A DNA stretch of 64,000 nucleotides from Spirochaetales bacterium (GCA_018433865.1 JAHDQJ010000004.1:124001-188000), one strand, 5' to 3'; positions 22,678-31,102 are shown, counted from the first letter of the stretch. Notes: generated from the letters alone by a model not told the origin. Translations and numbers: made by a program.

Positions 22678-23934
22678 CTATTGGTGTCTCAGACACGCTG
22701 GAATATCCTTGTTGATTGCCCGTCGGGTCGGTATCCATGCGACAAGCATGGAGAGTACCACTCCTGCGGCAAACGTCGTTGCCAAGCTCTGCACGCTCCA
22801 TGCTCCCCGGAATATGCCTTGTACCCGATATCCGAAGTCATTCATCCTCATGAGGAATCCGAAATCGATGCCGTTGCGGACGAGGAAAATATTCGCAACT
22901 GAACCGAGAACGGTCCCGCTGATGGAACCGAGCAAGCCGATTCCTCCCGATTCGATGATGAAGAGCACCTGGATGAGCGGATCGGGCATGCCGAGGGCCC
23001 GCATCATTCCCAGTTCCCGTGTCCTCTCGTTGATTGCCATGATCATCGTGTTGGAGATGCCGACAGCCGCGATCAGGAAAACGAGGAACAGGATGATCGA
23101 GGAAGATTTCCGTTCCATGCCGATCACCGCGAGGTATTCGGAGGACAGTTCCCTCCAGGTCATCACCGCAAGGGCCTGTTCCCCGTTTCCGAGTATCCCC
23201 GGGATCCGTGAGGCGGCTTCATCCGGATCTGCTGAAGCAGGCAATGCCACGTCGATCTCCGTGGCAAGGTCCTCCATGTCAAGATAGATGCCCACGGTAT
23301 CGATCGGGACCATGATGAGGGACCTGTTCACATTCGGGTTCGGACAGTTGACAATCCCCACGATCTGCATGTCCATCGCCTCGAAGAATCCTCCGTTGCC
23401 GCGAGCCACCAGGGAGACCCAGTGTCCCACCTTCGCGCGGATATCCTGTGCAAGCCACGAGCCCATGACCAGTTCGTTCGATCCCGACGTGGCGAACCGC
23501 CCATCGATCAAGGTCTCCTCGAACCGGAAGACCGAATTGTCGGTCCGGGGATCCACGGCGGTCACCACGACCGGCAAGTTCCCGTCCTCTCCGAAATCCT
23601 CTGCATGGAGGATCATCTGTGCGCTGAAGGTGATCCGGGGAGTGGCGGTGAGCCCGTGTTCGCCAAGCAATCCGATCTTCTCCTGCACATCGGAGATATG
23701 GACTTCCAGCGGCATGAGCAACCGGTCTTTCCAGTAGTCGGCATGCATGATGCGCACGGAGGAGGTCTCATGCCATCTGATGTTGCGAACCGAGTCCTCA
23801 TTCACCCCGATCAGGATCGAGTCGATGATGATGAAGAGCGCGAGTCCGACGGCGATCGCGACGCTGGTGATGACCGTTCGCCGTTTGTATCGCAAGAGAT
23901 TCTTGCAGGCGAGCGCGAGGAGAAATCTCACCAT
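22678..23934 (-). CDS. ABC transporter permease, MacB/LolC-like (first permease)
   Basis: 418 residues with the MacB/LolCE 1+3 helix topology (TVITSVAIAVGLALFIIIDS; ILFLVFLIAAVGISNTMIMA; GLLGSISGTVLGSVANIFL; a terminal helix near 385-405). The large periplasmic domain matches that of the permease at 20733-21986 at roughly 60% of positions by eye. It starts 2 bp after the slipin stop and ends 11 bp before the ATPase. Two near-identical permeases plus a divergent third with one ATPase is unusual, as classical Lol or Mac systems have one or two. Confidence 0.9.
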   Translation of the reverse strand: MVRFLLALACKNLLRYKRRTVITSVAIAVGLALFIIIDSILIGVNEDSVRNIRWHETSSVRIMHADYWKDRLLMPLEVHISDVQEKIGLLGEHGLTATPRITFSAQMILHAEDFGEDGNLPVVVTAVDPRTDNSVFRFEETLIDGRFATSGSNELVMGSWLAQDIRAKVGHWVSLVARGNGGFFEAMDMQIVGIVNCPNPNVNRSLIMVPIDTVGIYLDMEDLATEIDVALPASADPDEAASRIPGILGNGEQALAVMTWRELSSEYLAVIGMERKSSSIILFLVFLIAAVGISNTMIMAINERTRELGMMRALGMPDPLIQVLFIIESGGIGLLGSISGTVLGSVANIFLVRNGIDFGFLMRMNDFGYRVQGIFRGAWSVQSLATTFAAGVVLSMLVAWIPTRRAINKDIPACLRHQ

Positions 23935-23936
23935 GG

Positions 23937-25043
23937 TCAGCCCCTCGTCTCCTGCATCTCCTCATTCTCCGCTTTTTTCCCCGGTGTATTGAGTTTCTGG
24001 AGCGCTGCGCTTCCCAATACGGTTCCCAGGTTCATGTTGTCGAGGATCGATGCAGGCATCAGCATCATCGAATTGTTCTGCCTGATTCCCTCGTAGACCA
24101 TGTTCATCGCACGCAATTGCATCGCTGTCGGATTATCCGCATATTGTTTCGCCGCTTCGTCGAACTGTTTCGCAATCTCCACCTCCGCGGCGGCGAGAAT
24201 GATCCGAGATTGCTTCTCACGTTGGGCTTGTGCCTGCTTGCTCAACGAATCCTCAAGCTCCTTCGGGATGATGATGTCGGTGATCTCGATCGAAAGGATC
24301 GTGACACCCCACGGGTTGGTCTTGGTGTCGAGCGCCTGTTGGATCTCCTTGCCCAATTCTTCCCGTTCCGAGAGCAATGATGAAAGGTCATGCTTTCCGA
24401 TCGCGTCACGCAATGCCGTCTGTGCGGAGAGGATCACCGCCTCGACATAGTTTTCCACTTCAAGGATCGCATGTTTCGCATCCCAGATCATCCAGAATGC
24501 CAGGGCATCCACGTGTACGGGCACGGTATCACGCGTCAGTGTCTTTTCTGCACTGAAATCGGTCGCCCTGATCCGCGTGTCGACAAAATCGGCGATACGG
24601 TCGATCAAGGGAAAGAGGAACAACAGGCCGGGGCCATGCACTTTCCTGAACCTTCCCATGCGGAGCACCACAATCTTGTCCCAGTGCTGGACAAGCTGTA
24701 CGGATCCGGAGACCAGCAGCCCGATCGTCCCGGCGAGGGCCATCGGGTACAATGCGCTGCCGATCAGGCCGAACACGACCAACCAGAGGATCACGCACAG
24801 CTGTATGATCGTTGCCCACATGGGCAGCATCGCTACGACCAGTCCGCTACCCAGGATGATGAGAGCGAGCAGCATCGCCGGTCTCACGGGAACCCAGGGA
24901 AACAAGGCCATCTGGATCCAGACACCGACTCCGATGAAGAGGGCAAGGATGAAGAATGAGATGGCTCCATAGGAAAAGTCACGTTTCAGGGTGAATTGCT
25001 GCACATTCTTGATGCGTTCGAATTTCTTGGCAAACAGGTTCAT
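23937..25043 (-). CDS. Slipin/stomatin-like SPFH (Band 7) membrane protein
   Basis: 368 residues. The N-terminal third is hydrophobic, with about three to four transmembrane segments between residues 28 and 115 (ISFFILALFIGVGVWIQMAL; LLALIILGSGLVVAML; IIQLCVILWLVVFGLIG). The SPFH domain follows (LRMGRFRKVHGPGLLFLFPL to EITDIIIPKELED), then a charged helix rich in Glu/Ala/Gln (QAQAQREKQSRIILAAAEVE) that oligomerises in the family. Slipins scaffold membrane microdomains. Cotranscription with a lipid-type ABC exporter and LolA-like protein suggests it organises that machine or the membrane around it. It overlaps the GntR gene by 4 bp. Confidence 0.9.
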   Translation of the reverse strand: MNLFAKKFERIKNVQQFTLKRDFSYGAISFFILALFIGVGVWIQMALFPWVPVRPAMLLALIILGSGLVVAMLPMWATIIQLCVILWLVVFGLIGSALYPMALAGTIGLLVSGSVQLVQHWDKIVVLRMGRFRKVHGPGLLFLFPLIDRIADFVDTRIRATDFSAEKTLTRDTVPVHVDALAFWMIWDAKHAILEVENYVEAVILSAQTALRDAIGKHDLSSLLSEREELGKEIQQALDTKTNPWGVTILSIEITDIIIPKELEDSLSKQAQAQREKQSRIILAAAEVEIAKQFDEAAKQYADNPTAMQLRAMNMVYEGIRQNNSMMLMPASILDNMNLGTVLGSAALQKLNTPGKKAENEEMQETRG

Positions 25044-25462
25044 GGTCGATCTCCTTTCATGCTCGGTTCACTTCCCAGTTCCTTGATGTGGCCGATCAGT
25101 TCGTCCAAGGTGAATCCATAGGAAGTGGCCTTGGAAATGTAGGAGCGGGTAATCTCCGAGAGGACCCGCTCCCGCTCTATCGCGTCGATGGTGATGTGCT
25201 TGTCACTGATGAAGGTTCCCGATCCCTGCTGGGTCACTACGATCTGTCGGATCTCCATCTCGCTATAGGCACGGGCAACCGTGTTCGGGTTGATGCTCAG
25301 CTCGACTGCAAGGCTGCGGACGGTCGGCAACTGGGCCCCTTTGCCCAACCTTCCGTCGGCTATCGCCATCTCCACCTGCAGGATGATCTGCTTGTAATAC
25401 GGCACTCCGCTCTTTGGGTCCAGCGTGAATGTGATCGGTGCTTGGTCTCCATCTCTTGCCAT
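25040..25462 (-). CDS. GntR-family regulator, YtrA subfamily
   Basis: 140 residues: a winged-helix GntR domain (VPYYKQIILQVEMAIADG to VTQQGSGTFIS, about 20-88) and a short C-terminal helical pair instead of a large ligand domain, as in the YtrA subfamily, whose genes usually sit in front of ABC-transporter operons and repress them. It is first in the eight-gene operon. Its own promoter (TTGACA-N18-TACAAT) is bracketed by an AATTGTA/TACAATT inverted repeat, the probable operator. GGAAGGG lies 5 nt before the ATG. The effector is unknown; cell-envelope stress is the usual trigger for relatives. Confidence 0.9.
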   Translation of the reverse strand: MARDGDQAPITFTLDPKSGVPYYKQIILQVEMAIADGRLGKGAQLPTVRSLAVELSINPNTVARAYSEMEIRQIVVTQQGSGTFISDKHITIDAIERERVLSEITRSYISKATSYGFTLDELIGHIKELGSEPSMKGDRP

Positions 25463-25479
25463 GACAACCCTTCCGGATA

Positions 25480-25510
25480 AATTGTATTAGTGTATTAGTA
25501 CAATTGTCAA
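25480..25510 (-). promoter_or_regulatory. Promoter and operator of the GntR-ABC-LolA operon
   Basis: Minus strand TTGACA (25510-25505), 18-bp spacer, TACAAT (25486-25481). Arms AATTGTA (25480-25486) and TACAATT (25499-25505) form an inverted repeat around two direct GTATTAG copies, placing a dimer site exactly over the promoter. Position and symmetry fit autorepression by the GntR protein. Confidence 0.7.
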
Positions 25511-25623
25511 TAGAAATGTTCCTGTATTTTTCCGGCGATGCCCACCTGCCGTAAGCGAGAACCGCAGCTGTTGCGCTTGACTGACAGCTCGCGTTTCTGC
25601 ATAGTTGACAGCAGGAGAGTGCG

Positions 25624-26055
25624 ATGCGTTCCATGAGACCCTTGTTGTTGATTGTCCTGATACTGGTGCTGACTTCATGCACCGCCAATTCCCGATCCTC
25701 GGGGAATCCGGAGGTGGTAGACATGGCTACCGCAATCACCGCACAGTACCGGAAGATCCCTCCCCAGCTCGCGAAGGAAATGATGGATTCGGGTGAAAGC
25801 CTGGTGATCGTCGATGTCAGGACCTCTTCCGAGTACGCGCAAGGTCACATTCCGCATGCGATCCTCATCCCCAATGAGACGATCTCGACCTCCACGCGAC
25901 CCGACCTCTTGCCCGATCCCCAGGCCACGATCCTCGTCTACTGCAGGAGCGGGAGCCGCAGCTCGCAGGCTGCAAGGAAACTTGTCTCGCTTGGCTATGT
26001 GAATGTCTATGACTTCGGTGGCATCATCGACTGGCCGTACGAAACCGTACGCTGA
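25624..26055 (+). CDS. Rhodanese-domain lipoprotein
   Basis: 143 residues. A lipoprotein signal (RPLLLIVLILVLTSC, Cys at about residue 19) precedes one rhodanese domain: LVIVDVRTSSEYAQGHIPHA, then the active-site loop VYCRSGSRSSQAA with the persulfide Cys, ending NVYDFGGIIDWPYET. Extracytoplasmic rhodaneses transfer sulfur from thiosulfate or polysulfide or bind oxyanions; the physiological acceptor is unknown. CAGGAGAG precedes the ATG. It is divergent from the GntR operon and apparently monocistronic. Confidence 0.9.
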   Translation: MRSMRPLLLIVLILVLTSCTANSRSSGNPEVVDMATAITAQYRKIPPQLAKEMMDSGESLVIVDVRTSSEYAQGHIPHAILIPNETISTSTRPDLLPDPQATILVYCRSGSRSSQAARKLVSLGYVNVYDFGGIIDWPYETVR

Positions 26056-26114
26056 TCATCCGGTCGTGCCTACCGACTTTGGTATGTGTCTGGCAGACAC
26101 GAAGGAGTGGGGTC

Positions 26115-26300
26115 ATGAAGCAAGGAACGAGAGATACCATCAAGAGAAAACCCGATTACGAACGTGATCCCGATTGGGACACCGGGAAGAACCGGATAGG
26201 GCAGAAGCGGGCGCTGAAACACGCTCCTCTCAGGACACGCCCTCTTTCCGAGGATGCCGAGTACGATGATGGCGAACGTACCTTTCCCGATTCCGAGTGA
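26115..26300 (+). CDS. Small charged hypothetical protein
   Basis: 61 residues, very rich in Arg, Lys, Asp and Glu, without hydrophobic segments (KRKPDYERDPDWDTGKNR). GAAGGAG lies 8 nt before the ATG at 26115, the main support that it is a gene. Probably disordered; function unknown. It lies alone between the rhodanese and ABC-F genes on the same strand. Confidence 0.45.
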   Translation: MKQGTRDTIKRKPDYERDPDWDTGKNRIGQKRALKHAPLRTRPLSEDAEYDDGERTFPDSE

Positions 26301-26311
26301 GGTTCCCTCTA

Positions 26312-26341
26312 TTGCCATGACCTGATGAATCAGGCTACTGT
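26312..26341 (+). promoter_or_regulatory. Promoter placing the ABC-F start at +1
   Basis: TTGCCA (26312-26317), 18-bp spacer, TACTGT (26336-26341), then 6 nt to ATG 26348. No Shine-Dalgarno sequence is present, so a leaderless mRNA is predicted. Confidence 0.45.
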
Positions 26342-26347
26342 CTGTCC

Positions 26348-28219
26348 ATGGTCATACTCTCCATGGAAGACATCTCGAAGACACTGAAGGACGAACCGCT
26401 GTTCGAAGGGGTCACCTTCGGCATGGAACGGGGAGACAAGATCGGGCTCATCGGACCCAACGGTACGGGGAAAAGCACCTTCCTGAAAGTGGTCGCAGGC
26501 TTGATTCCTCCTGACACGGGCACCGTGGCAAAGGCTCGTGAGCTGACCATCGGCATGTTGGAGCAGCACCCCCGAAGTGTCGAGGGAAGGACAGTGGACC
26601 GCTTCCTGTTGGACAGTGCGCATCCCTCCGTCCGCCTGCTGCGTGCCTATCATGCGATGCTTGAGCAGAAAACGGGATTCTCCGCGGATGCGATGCACCA
26701 GGTGATGGAACAGATCGAATCGGTCCATGCCTGGGATATCGAGACCCGCTATGCCTCGTTCCTCGGAGAGTTGCAAGGACCCCCCCTGGATACCCCCATG
26801 GACGTGCTTTCCGGTGGAATGCTGAAGAAGGTCGCGATCGCGAGAGTCCTCGCGCCGAAACCCGACCTGTTGTTGCTCGACGAACCGACGAACCATCTCG
26901 ACATCCCTACCATCCGGTGGCTTGAGGATTACCTGGTCGCCTCGGAGATCTCACTCATGCTGGTGACCCATGACCGGTATGTCTTGGACCGGGTCTGTTC
27001 GACGATCATGGAATTCGATCGTGGTTCGGTGTACCTGCACCCCGGTTCCTATGTGACATTCCTCCAGAGAAGGGAAGAGCGGCTCCTTGGTGCCCAAGCG
27101 GAACAGGAGCGGTTGAAGACCGTATTGCGCAGGGAACTGGTGTGGTTGCAACGGGGTCCGCGTGCGCGTACCGGCAAGGACTCGGGACGGAAGGAACGCA
27201 TCGAGAAGATGCAAGCGTCCCTGACCACAGAGGCGGTCAAGGGTGCCGATTTCACCAGCATGCACCGACGCTTGGGGAAGAAGATCCTCGAACTGGAGGG
27301 AATCGGAAAATCGTACGACGGCAGCACCGTGATCAGGCCCTTCTCCCATGGCTTCCAAACAGGAGAGCGGATCGGGATCATCGGACCGAACGGATCGGGA
27401 AAGACCACCTTCCTCGACATGCTGTTCGGGAGAACGGAACCCGACTGCGGAACCATTGACGTGGGGGTGAATACTGCGTTCGGCTATTATGACCAGCTCG
27501 ATACTCCGCTGGATCCCGAGAAGACGGTACTGGAGCATATCGAGGAGATCGCGCAAGAGGTGACCCTCGCCCCCGGCAGTACGATCAGCGCACCACGGTT
27601 TCTCGAGATGTTCGGGTTTCCCGTCTCCTTCCACCGCATCAAGGTGGGTCTGCTCAGCGGGGGAGAGCGGCGCCGCTTGCACTTGGTCGGGATCCTCATG
27701 CAATCCCCGAACTTCCTGTTGCTCGATGAGCCGACGAACGATCTGGATATCGACACGATCCGGAGGCTTGAAGAGTATCTTCTGGATTTCCAAGGATGTG
27801 CCTTGATCGTCTCGCACGACCGGGCGTTCCTCGATCGGGTTGCACCGACGCTGTTCGTGTTCGATAACGAAGGACGGATCGGCAAGTATCCCGGGACGTT
27901 CAGCGACTACGCGGACGATCCTCCGCCGACCGCATCGGTCGAACAGTCCGGCCCCGCGGAAGGGAAACCCGAGAAGCAACGGGCAAGCCAACGCTCCAAG
28001 AAGCCGACGCTGACCTTCAATGAACGGAAGGAATTGGATGCGCTCATGCAGGAGATCGACCTCCTTGAATCAGAGATCGCCAATTTGGAACACAGTTTTT
28101 CTGATCCCTCGGCACCCATCACGACCTTGGCGGAAAGAACCAGGCGCTACACCGAGAAACAGGCAATCCTTGAGAGAAAGATCGCGAGGTGGGAGATTCT
28201 TGCAGCAAAAGAGCAGTAA
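26348..28219 (+). CDS. ABC-F family ATPase (Uup-like)
   Basis: 623 residues with two ABC cassettes on one chain and no membrane segments. Walker A motifs are GPNGTGKST (about 38-46) and GPNGSGKTT; signatures LSGGMLKKVAIARVL and LSGGERRRLHLVGIL; Walker B LLLLDEPTNHLDI and LLLDEPTNDLDI. The linker between cassettes carries the basic RGPRARTGKDSGRKERIEKM segment, and a C-terminal coiled coil (about 555-620) matches Uup. ABC-F proteins act on ribosomes or, for Uup, on DNA structures; resistance-type and housekeeping members cannot be told apart here. No ribosome site precedes the ATG, which is placed for leaderless translation. It ends 2 bp from the convergent transporter gene. Confidence 0.9.
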   Translation: MVILSMEDISKTLKDEPLFEGVTFGMERGDKIGLIGPNGTGKSTFLKVVAGLIPPDTGTVAKARELTIGMLEQHPRSVEGRTVDRFLLDSAHPSVRLLRAYHAMLEQKTGFSADAMHQVMEQIESVHAWDIETRYASFLGELQGPPLDTPMDVLSGGMLKKVAIARVLAPKPDLLLLDEPTNHLDIPTIRWLEDYLVASEISLMLVTHDRYVLDRVCSTIMEFDRGSVYLHPGSYVTFLQRREERLLGAQAEQERLKTVLRRELVWLQRGPRARTGKDSGRKERIEKMQASLTTEAVKGADFTSMHRRLGKKILELEGIGKSYDGSTVIRPFSHGFQTGERIGIIGPNGSGKTTFLDMLFGRTEPDCGTIDVGVNTAFGYYDQLDTPLDPEKTVLEHIEEIAQEVTLAPGSTISAPRFLEMFGFPVSFHRIKVGLLSGGERRRLHLVGILMQSPNFLLLDEPTNDLDIDTIRRLEEYLLDFQGCALIVSHDRAFLDRVAPTLFVFDNEGRIGKYPGTFSDYADDPPPTASVEQSGPAEGKPEKQRASQRSKKPTLTFNERKELDALMQEIDLLESEIANLEHSFSDPSAPITTLAERTRRYTEKQAILERKIARWEILAAKEQ

Positions 28220-28221
28220 TC

Positions 28222-29139
28222 TCATGCCCGGTTGCCCAATTCCATCTCCCGGGCCTTCCTGAACTCCCATACCGAGAAGAGGACCAAGCCGATGACCACC
28301 GCTGCGTACCCGACCGAACCGGTGTTGTCCAGCCGTTCTTTCAGCAGCACAAGGCCGAGGAAACTGGCGGTGATCGGTTCGCTGAGACCGTACAGGAATG
28401 CGTGTGAGGCAGGAATCTTCCGCGATCCCCGTGTGAAGAAAAGATAGGGGATGGCGGTGGAAACGATCCCGAGCGTGGCAGAAAGCAGGATCACCTGTGG
28501 ATCGCCGAACCACGTGTAACCCCGTATCGCTCCCATCGGCAGGAGAATGATCGCAGCAGCTCCCATCACCATGAACGAAGACTCCAAAGGGGTTGAGGTT
28601 TTCTGCAGGTTCCTGAGCAAGGTCCCGACGATCGTCCACCCGGCTCCCGCGATGGCTGCCGAGAGGCTCCCCAGTACAAGTCGGTTGCCCTCGGCGACGA
28701 CATCACCCGAGATTGCCATGAGGATGCATCCCGCAGAGATGATAAGTGAGGAGACCAACCACGAAAGGCTCTGCTTTTCCCGTTTGACGAACTGCCCATA
28801 CAAACCGCTGTACAGTGGCGGGGTTCCGACGAATACCATGGTCCCGATCGTGACTCCGGCGCTTCTCACCGCATAATAGAGGGCAATCTGCGCGGTCGCC
28901 AATGCGAATGAGGAGATGACGAGAGACACTACCGGAACTTGTGTTCCTTTTGCCAGGATGCGCCCCTTTCTCGTGATCATCAGGATGATCGCCAGGCCGA
29001 GCGTACCGACGCCGAGACGGATGGCACTTACGGTGATGGGGGGAATTCCGATGGGGAGGAAGGTCGCCAAGGTACCGTATGTTCCCCAGAACATGCCTGC
29101 CATGAGGACTTGTACGGCGCCGATTGTTCTATAGTGCAT
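28222..29139 (-). CDS. DMT/EamA-family transporter
   Basis: 305 residues, about ten transmembrane helices in two EamA repeats (starting GAVQVLMAGMFWGTYGTLAT and AAIAGAGWTIVGTLLRNLQK). The drug/metabolite transporter superfamily exports amino acids, nucleotides or drugs, or imports small metabolites; the substrate is not predictable. The start is ATG 29139: a TTGACA-N17-TACTCT promoter ends 7 nt before it and no Shine-Dalgarno sequence is present, so the longer upstream reading frame would not be transcribed from this promoter. Confidence 0.88.
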   Translation of the reverse strand: MHYRTIGAVQVLMAGMFWGTYGTLATFLPIGIPPITVSAIRLGVGTLGLAIILMITRKGRILAKGTQVPVVSLVISSFALATAQIALYYAVRSAGVTIGTMVFVGTPPLYSGLYGQFVKREKQSLSWLVSSLIISAGCILMAISGDVVAEGNRLVLGSLSAAIAGAGWTIVGTLLRNLQKTSTPLESSFMVMGAAAIILLPMGAIRGYTWFGDPQVILLSATLGIVSTAIPYLFFTRGSRKIPASHAFLYGLSEPITASFLGLVLLKERLDNTGSVGYAAVVIGLVLFSVWEFRKAREMELGNRA

Positions 29140-29146
29140 GACCAGT

Positions 29147-29175
29147 AGAGTACATCCGGGGTCCTCGGATGTCAA
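29147..29175 (-). promoter_or_regulatory. Strong promoter placing the DMT gene start at +1
   Basis: Minus strand TTGACA (29175-29170), 17-bp spacer, TACTCT (29152-29147), 7 nt, then ATG at 29139. This is the clearest of the leaderless-type arrangements in the window. Confidence 0.65.
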
Positions 29176-29181
29176 TAAACG

Positions 29182-29430
29182 AAAAAGGTGCGTTCGGTAT
29201 TGCGTTTTCGGTTCAACTTGCAGGTTCCAGCATGGGACAAATCGCTGGAATAAACTTACAATCACCTAATCATCACAATCCGAATCAGCACCTTTTTACC
29301 ACGAAAACCGTAAAGATCATCGTACCGGTTTGAGCCAGCCGGGGAATCGAACCCGAGTTTCCGTCACCAGACCTTGCCGCTGTTCTTGACTAGACAATAC
29401 CGTTTTATGAGAGGATGGTCAAGCGGTCTG
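29182..29430. other. Structured noncoding stretch with tRNA-like pieces
   Basis: Noncoding part of the 29140-29598 gap. AAAAAGGTGC (29182-29191) recurs inverted near 29291-29300, and GTTTTCG (near 29204) recurs inverted as CGAAAAC near 29305, giving an A-B-A'-B' order that could form a pseudoknot. A TTCCAGC/GCTGGAA pair lies between. On the minus strand near 29340-29360 GGGTTCGATTCCCC resembles a tRNA or tmRNA T-arm. On the plus strand near 29406 GAGGATGGTCAAGCGGTC resembles a class-II tRNA 5' end. No complete tRNA folds. The rest, 29430-29598, shows no recognisable feature. Confidence 0.3.
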
Positions 29431-29598
29431 CCAAAAATTCTGAAATAAATTCAAGATTTTATGCGTGAGTTGTCTTCTCTTCAGCAGGTAACAGTTGCAC
29501 ATGCCGTCATACGATGCTACTGTCACACTAGCCGATAACATGTTGCAATCGGATACCACGCATGTGTGTCAACGTGACAGACCGGGAAGGGAAGATGC

Positions 29599-30879
29599 AT
29601 GACAGGGATTGAACGTCTGAGGGCTGCCATCAGGTTTGACATGGCAAGGAAGCCGATTCGACAGCGAGGGTATCTGAGACCGCTTACCTGGTTGCTCAGC
29701 TACCCCGATGTCTGGAAACACCGTCTCAAGATCAACAGGAATAGGATGGAAGGGGTGAAGCCGCCGTACCTCTTGCTCTGCACTCACCATGCATTCATCG
29801 ACTTCAAGGTGACGACAGCAGCGATCTTTCCGCACCGCGCCAACTATGTGGTTGCGATCGACGGATTCATCGGGAGGGAGTGGTTGCTGCGGCAGGCCGG
29901 GGGAATTTGCAAAAGGAAATTCACCAACGACGTGCAGCTGGTACGGCAGATCCGCCATGTGATCACAAAGCACGGCGATATCCTGGCGCTCTATCCTGAG
30001 GCCCGCTACTCGCTTGTCGGGACGAATGCAGTGCTTCCCGAGTCGCTCGGAAAGATGGCGAAACTTCTGGGTGTTCCGGTGGTCATGCTGAATATGCATG
30101 GGAACTACCTGAACAGCCCTTGCTGGAACCTCAGGATGCGTGGGAATCGGCTCGACGCCGACCTGACCCAGATATTCTCAGCCGAGGAACTGGCAGAGGC
30201 TTCGGTGGACGAGATCAACAGAAGCATCAACGAAGCGTTCACCTACGACGAGTATGCATGGCAGAAGAGGAATGGCATCGTCATCGACAAGCCGTGGAGG
30301 GCCGAGGGATTGCACAAGGTCCTGTACCAATGTCCGCATTGCATGACCGAATACCACATGAGCAGCGAGGGTTCCTGCCTGATGTGCAATCATTGTCACA
30401 AGGAGTGGCAGATGACTGAGCTGGGAGAACTCGAGGCTGTCCGGAAGGCTGATGACGAGACGAGTCTTGTCACCGAGTTTCCCCACATCCCCGACTGGTA
30501 CGAATTCGAACGTGCATTCGTGCGCAAGCAAGTGGAGGAGGGGACATACCGAATTGAGGTCGATGTCACGGTGGATGCGTTGCCCAACGCGAAACGGTAC
30601 ATCAGATTGGGAACCGCCCGGCTCACCCATGGTCCGGAGGGTTTCACCTTGCACGGAGTGTTCGACAACGAAGAATTCTCCTTGGTGAAGCCGGTCGCCT
30701 CGATGTACTCGTGCCACATAGAGTATGAGTATTTCGGCAAGGGGGATTGCATCGATCTCTCGACACTTGACGATACATACTATCTCTATCCCCATGGAAA
30801 GGAGTTCGCGGTCACGAAAATCGCACTGGCCACGGAAGAACTGTTCGAGGCGTACCGGAGGACGATCAAGAGATCCTAG
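29599..30879 (+). CDS. PlsC-like acyltransferase with C-terminal zinc ribbon
   Basis: 426 residues. The N-terminal 200 or so resemble 1-acyl-glycerol-3-phosphate acyltransferases: LLLCTHHAFIDFKVTTAA holds the HX4D catalytic motif and LALYPEARYSLVGTNAVLP takes the place of the usual EGTR block. Residues about 242-272 carry CPHC and CLMCNHC pairs typical of a zinc ribbon, followed by a beta-rich C-terminal domain of unknown kind. It probably transfers an acyl chain to a phospholipid precursor or related alcohol at the inner membrane; the zinc-ribbon extension is not part of ordinary PlsC. GAAGGGAAG precedes the ATG. Its stop overlaps the convergent XRE gene by 4 bp. Confidence 0.8.
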   Translation: MTGIERLRAAIRFDMARKPIRQRGYLRPLTWLLSYPDVWKHRLKINRNRMEGVKPPYLLLCTHHAFIDFKVTTAAIFPHRANYVVAIDGFIGREWLLRQAGGICKRKFTNDVQLVRQIRHVITKHGDILALYPEARYSLVGTNAVLPESLGKMAKLLGVPVVMLNMHGNYLNSPCWNLRMRGNRLDADLTQIFSAEELAEASVDEINRSINEAFTYDEYAWQKRNGIVIDKPWRAEGLHKVLYQCPHCMTEYHMSSEGSCLMCNHCHKEWQMTELGELEAVRKADDETSLVTEFPHIPDWYEFERAFVRKQVEEGTYRIEVDVTVDALPNAKRYIRLGTARLTHGPEGFTLHGVFDNEEFSLVKPVASMYSCHIEYEYFGKGDCIDLSTLDDTYYLYPHGKEFAVTKIALATEELFEAYRRTIKRS

Positions 30880-31094
30880 TTCGTTCCTTGGAAGTCCTCG
30901 AGCAGTCCGATGAATTCCGAAACTGACATCTGCAACGCCTCGCTCATGCGCCTGACCGTGTCGAGCGTAGGACTGTGGCTGCCCCGGAGGATCCGATAGA
31001 CATGTGAGCGCGCAATCCCGATGTCGCGAGCGAAGCGTGCTACAGGGTAGCGCCGCTCCTTGAGCACCTGCAGCAAAGCATGTTCTATGTGCAT
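30876..31094 (-). CDS. Small XRE-family transcriptional regulator
   Basis: 72 residues, essentially one helix-turn-helix domain: VARFARDIGIARSHVYRILRG (recognition helix in the second half), then TLDTVRRMSEALQMSVSEFI. It probably works as a dimer. A perfect 25-bp palindrome at 31103-31127 lies 8 bp before the start codon and overlaps the promoter, so autorepression is likely. The -10 TACGAT ends 6 nt before the ATG with no Shine-Dalgarno sequence, suggesting a leaderless mRNA. Confidence 0.85.
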   Translation of the reverse strand: MHIEHALLQVLKERRYPVARFARDIGIARSHVYRILRGSHSPTLDTVRRMSEALQMSVSEFIGLLEDFQGTN

Positions 31095-31102
31095 GAAACC
31101 AT

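Noticed and set aside
22022-23287. Long plus-strand frame opposite the ABC ATPase and permease
   Set aside because: Shadow of two clear minus-strand genes in a high-GC codon context; no domain and composition unlike a real protein.
26951-27991. Long minus-strand frame opposite the ABC-F gene
   Set aside because: Antisense to intact Walker A/B and signature motifs; no start signal or family match.
29340-29430. Intact tRNA gene
   Set aside because: The T-arm-like and D-arm-like pieces are on opposite strands and neither continues into a full cloverleaf.
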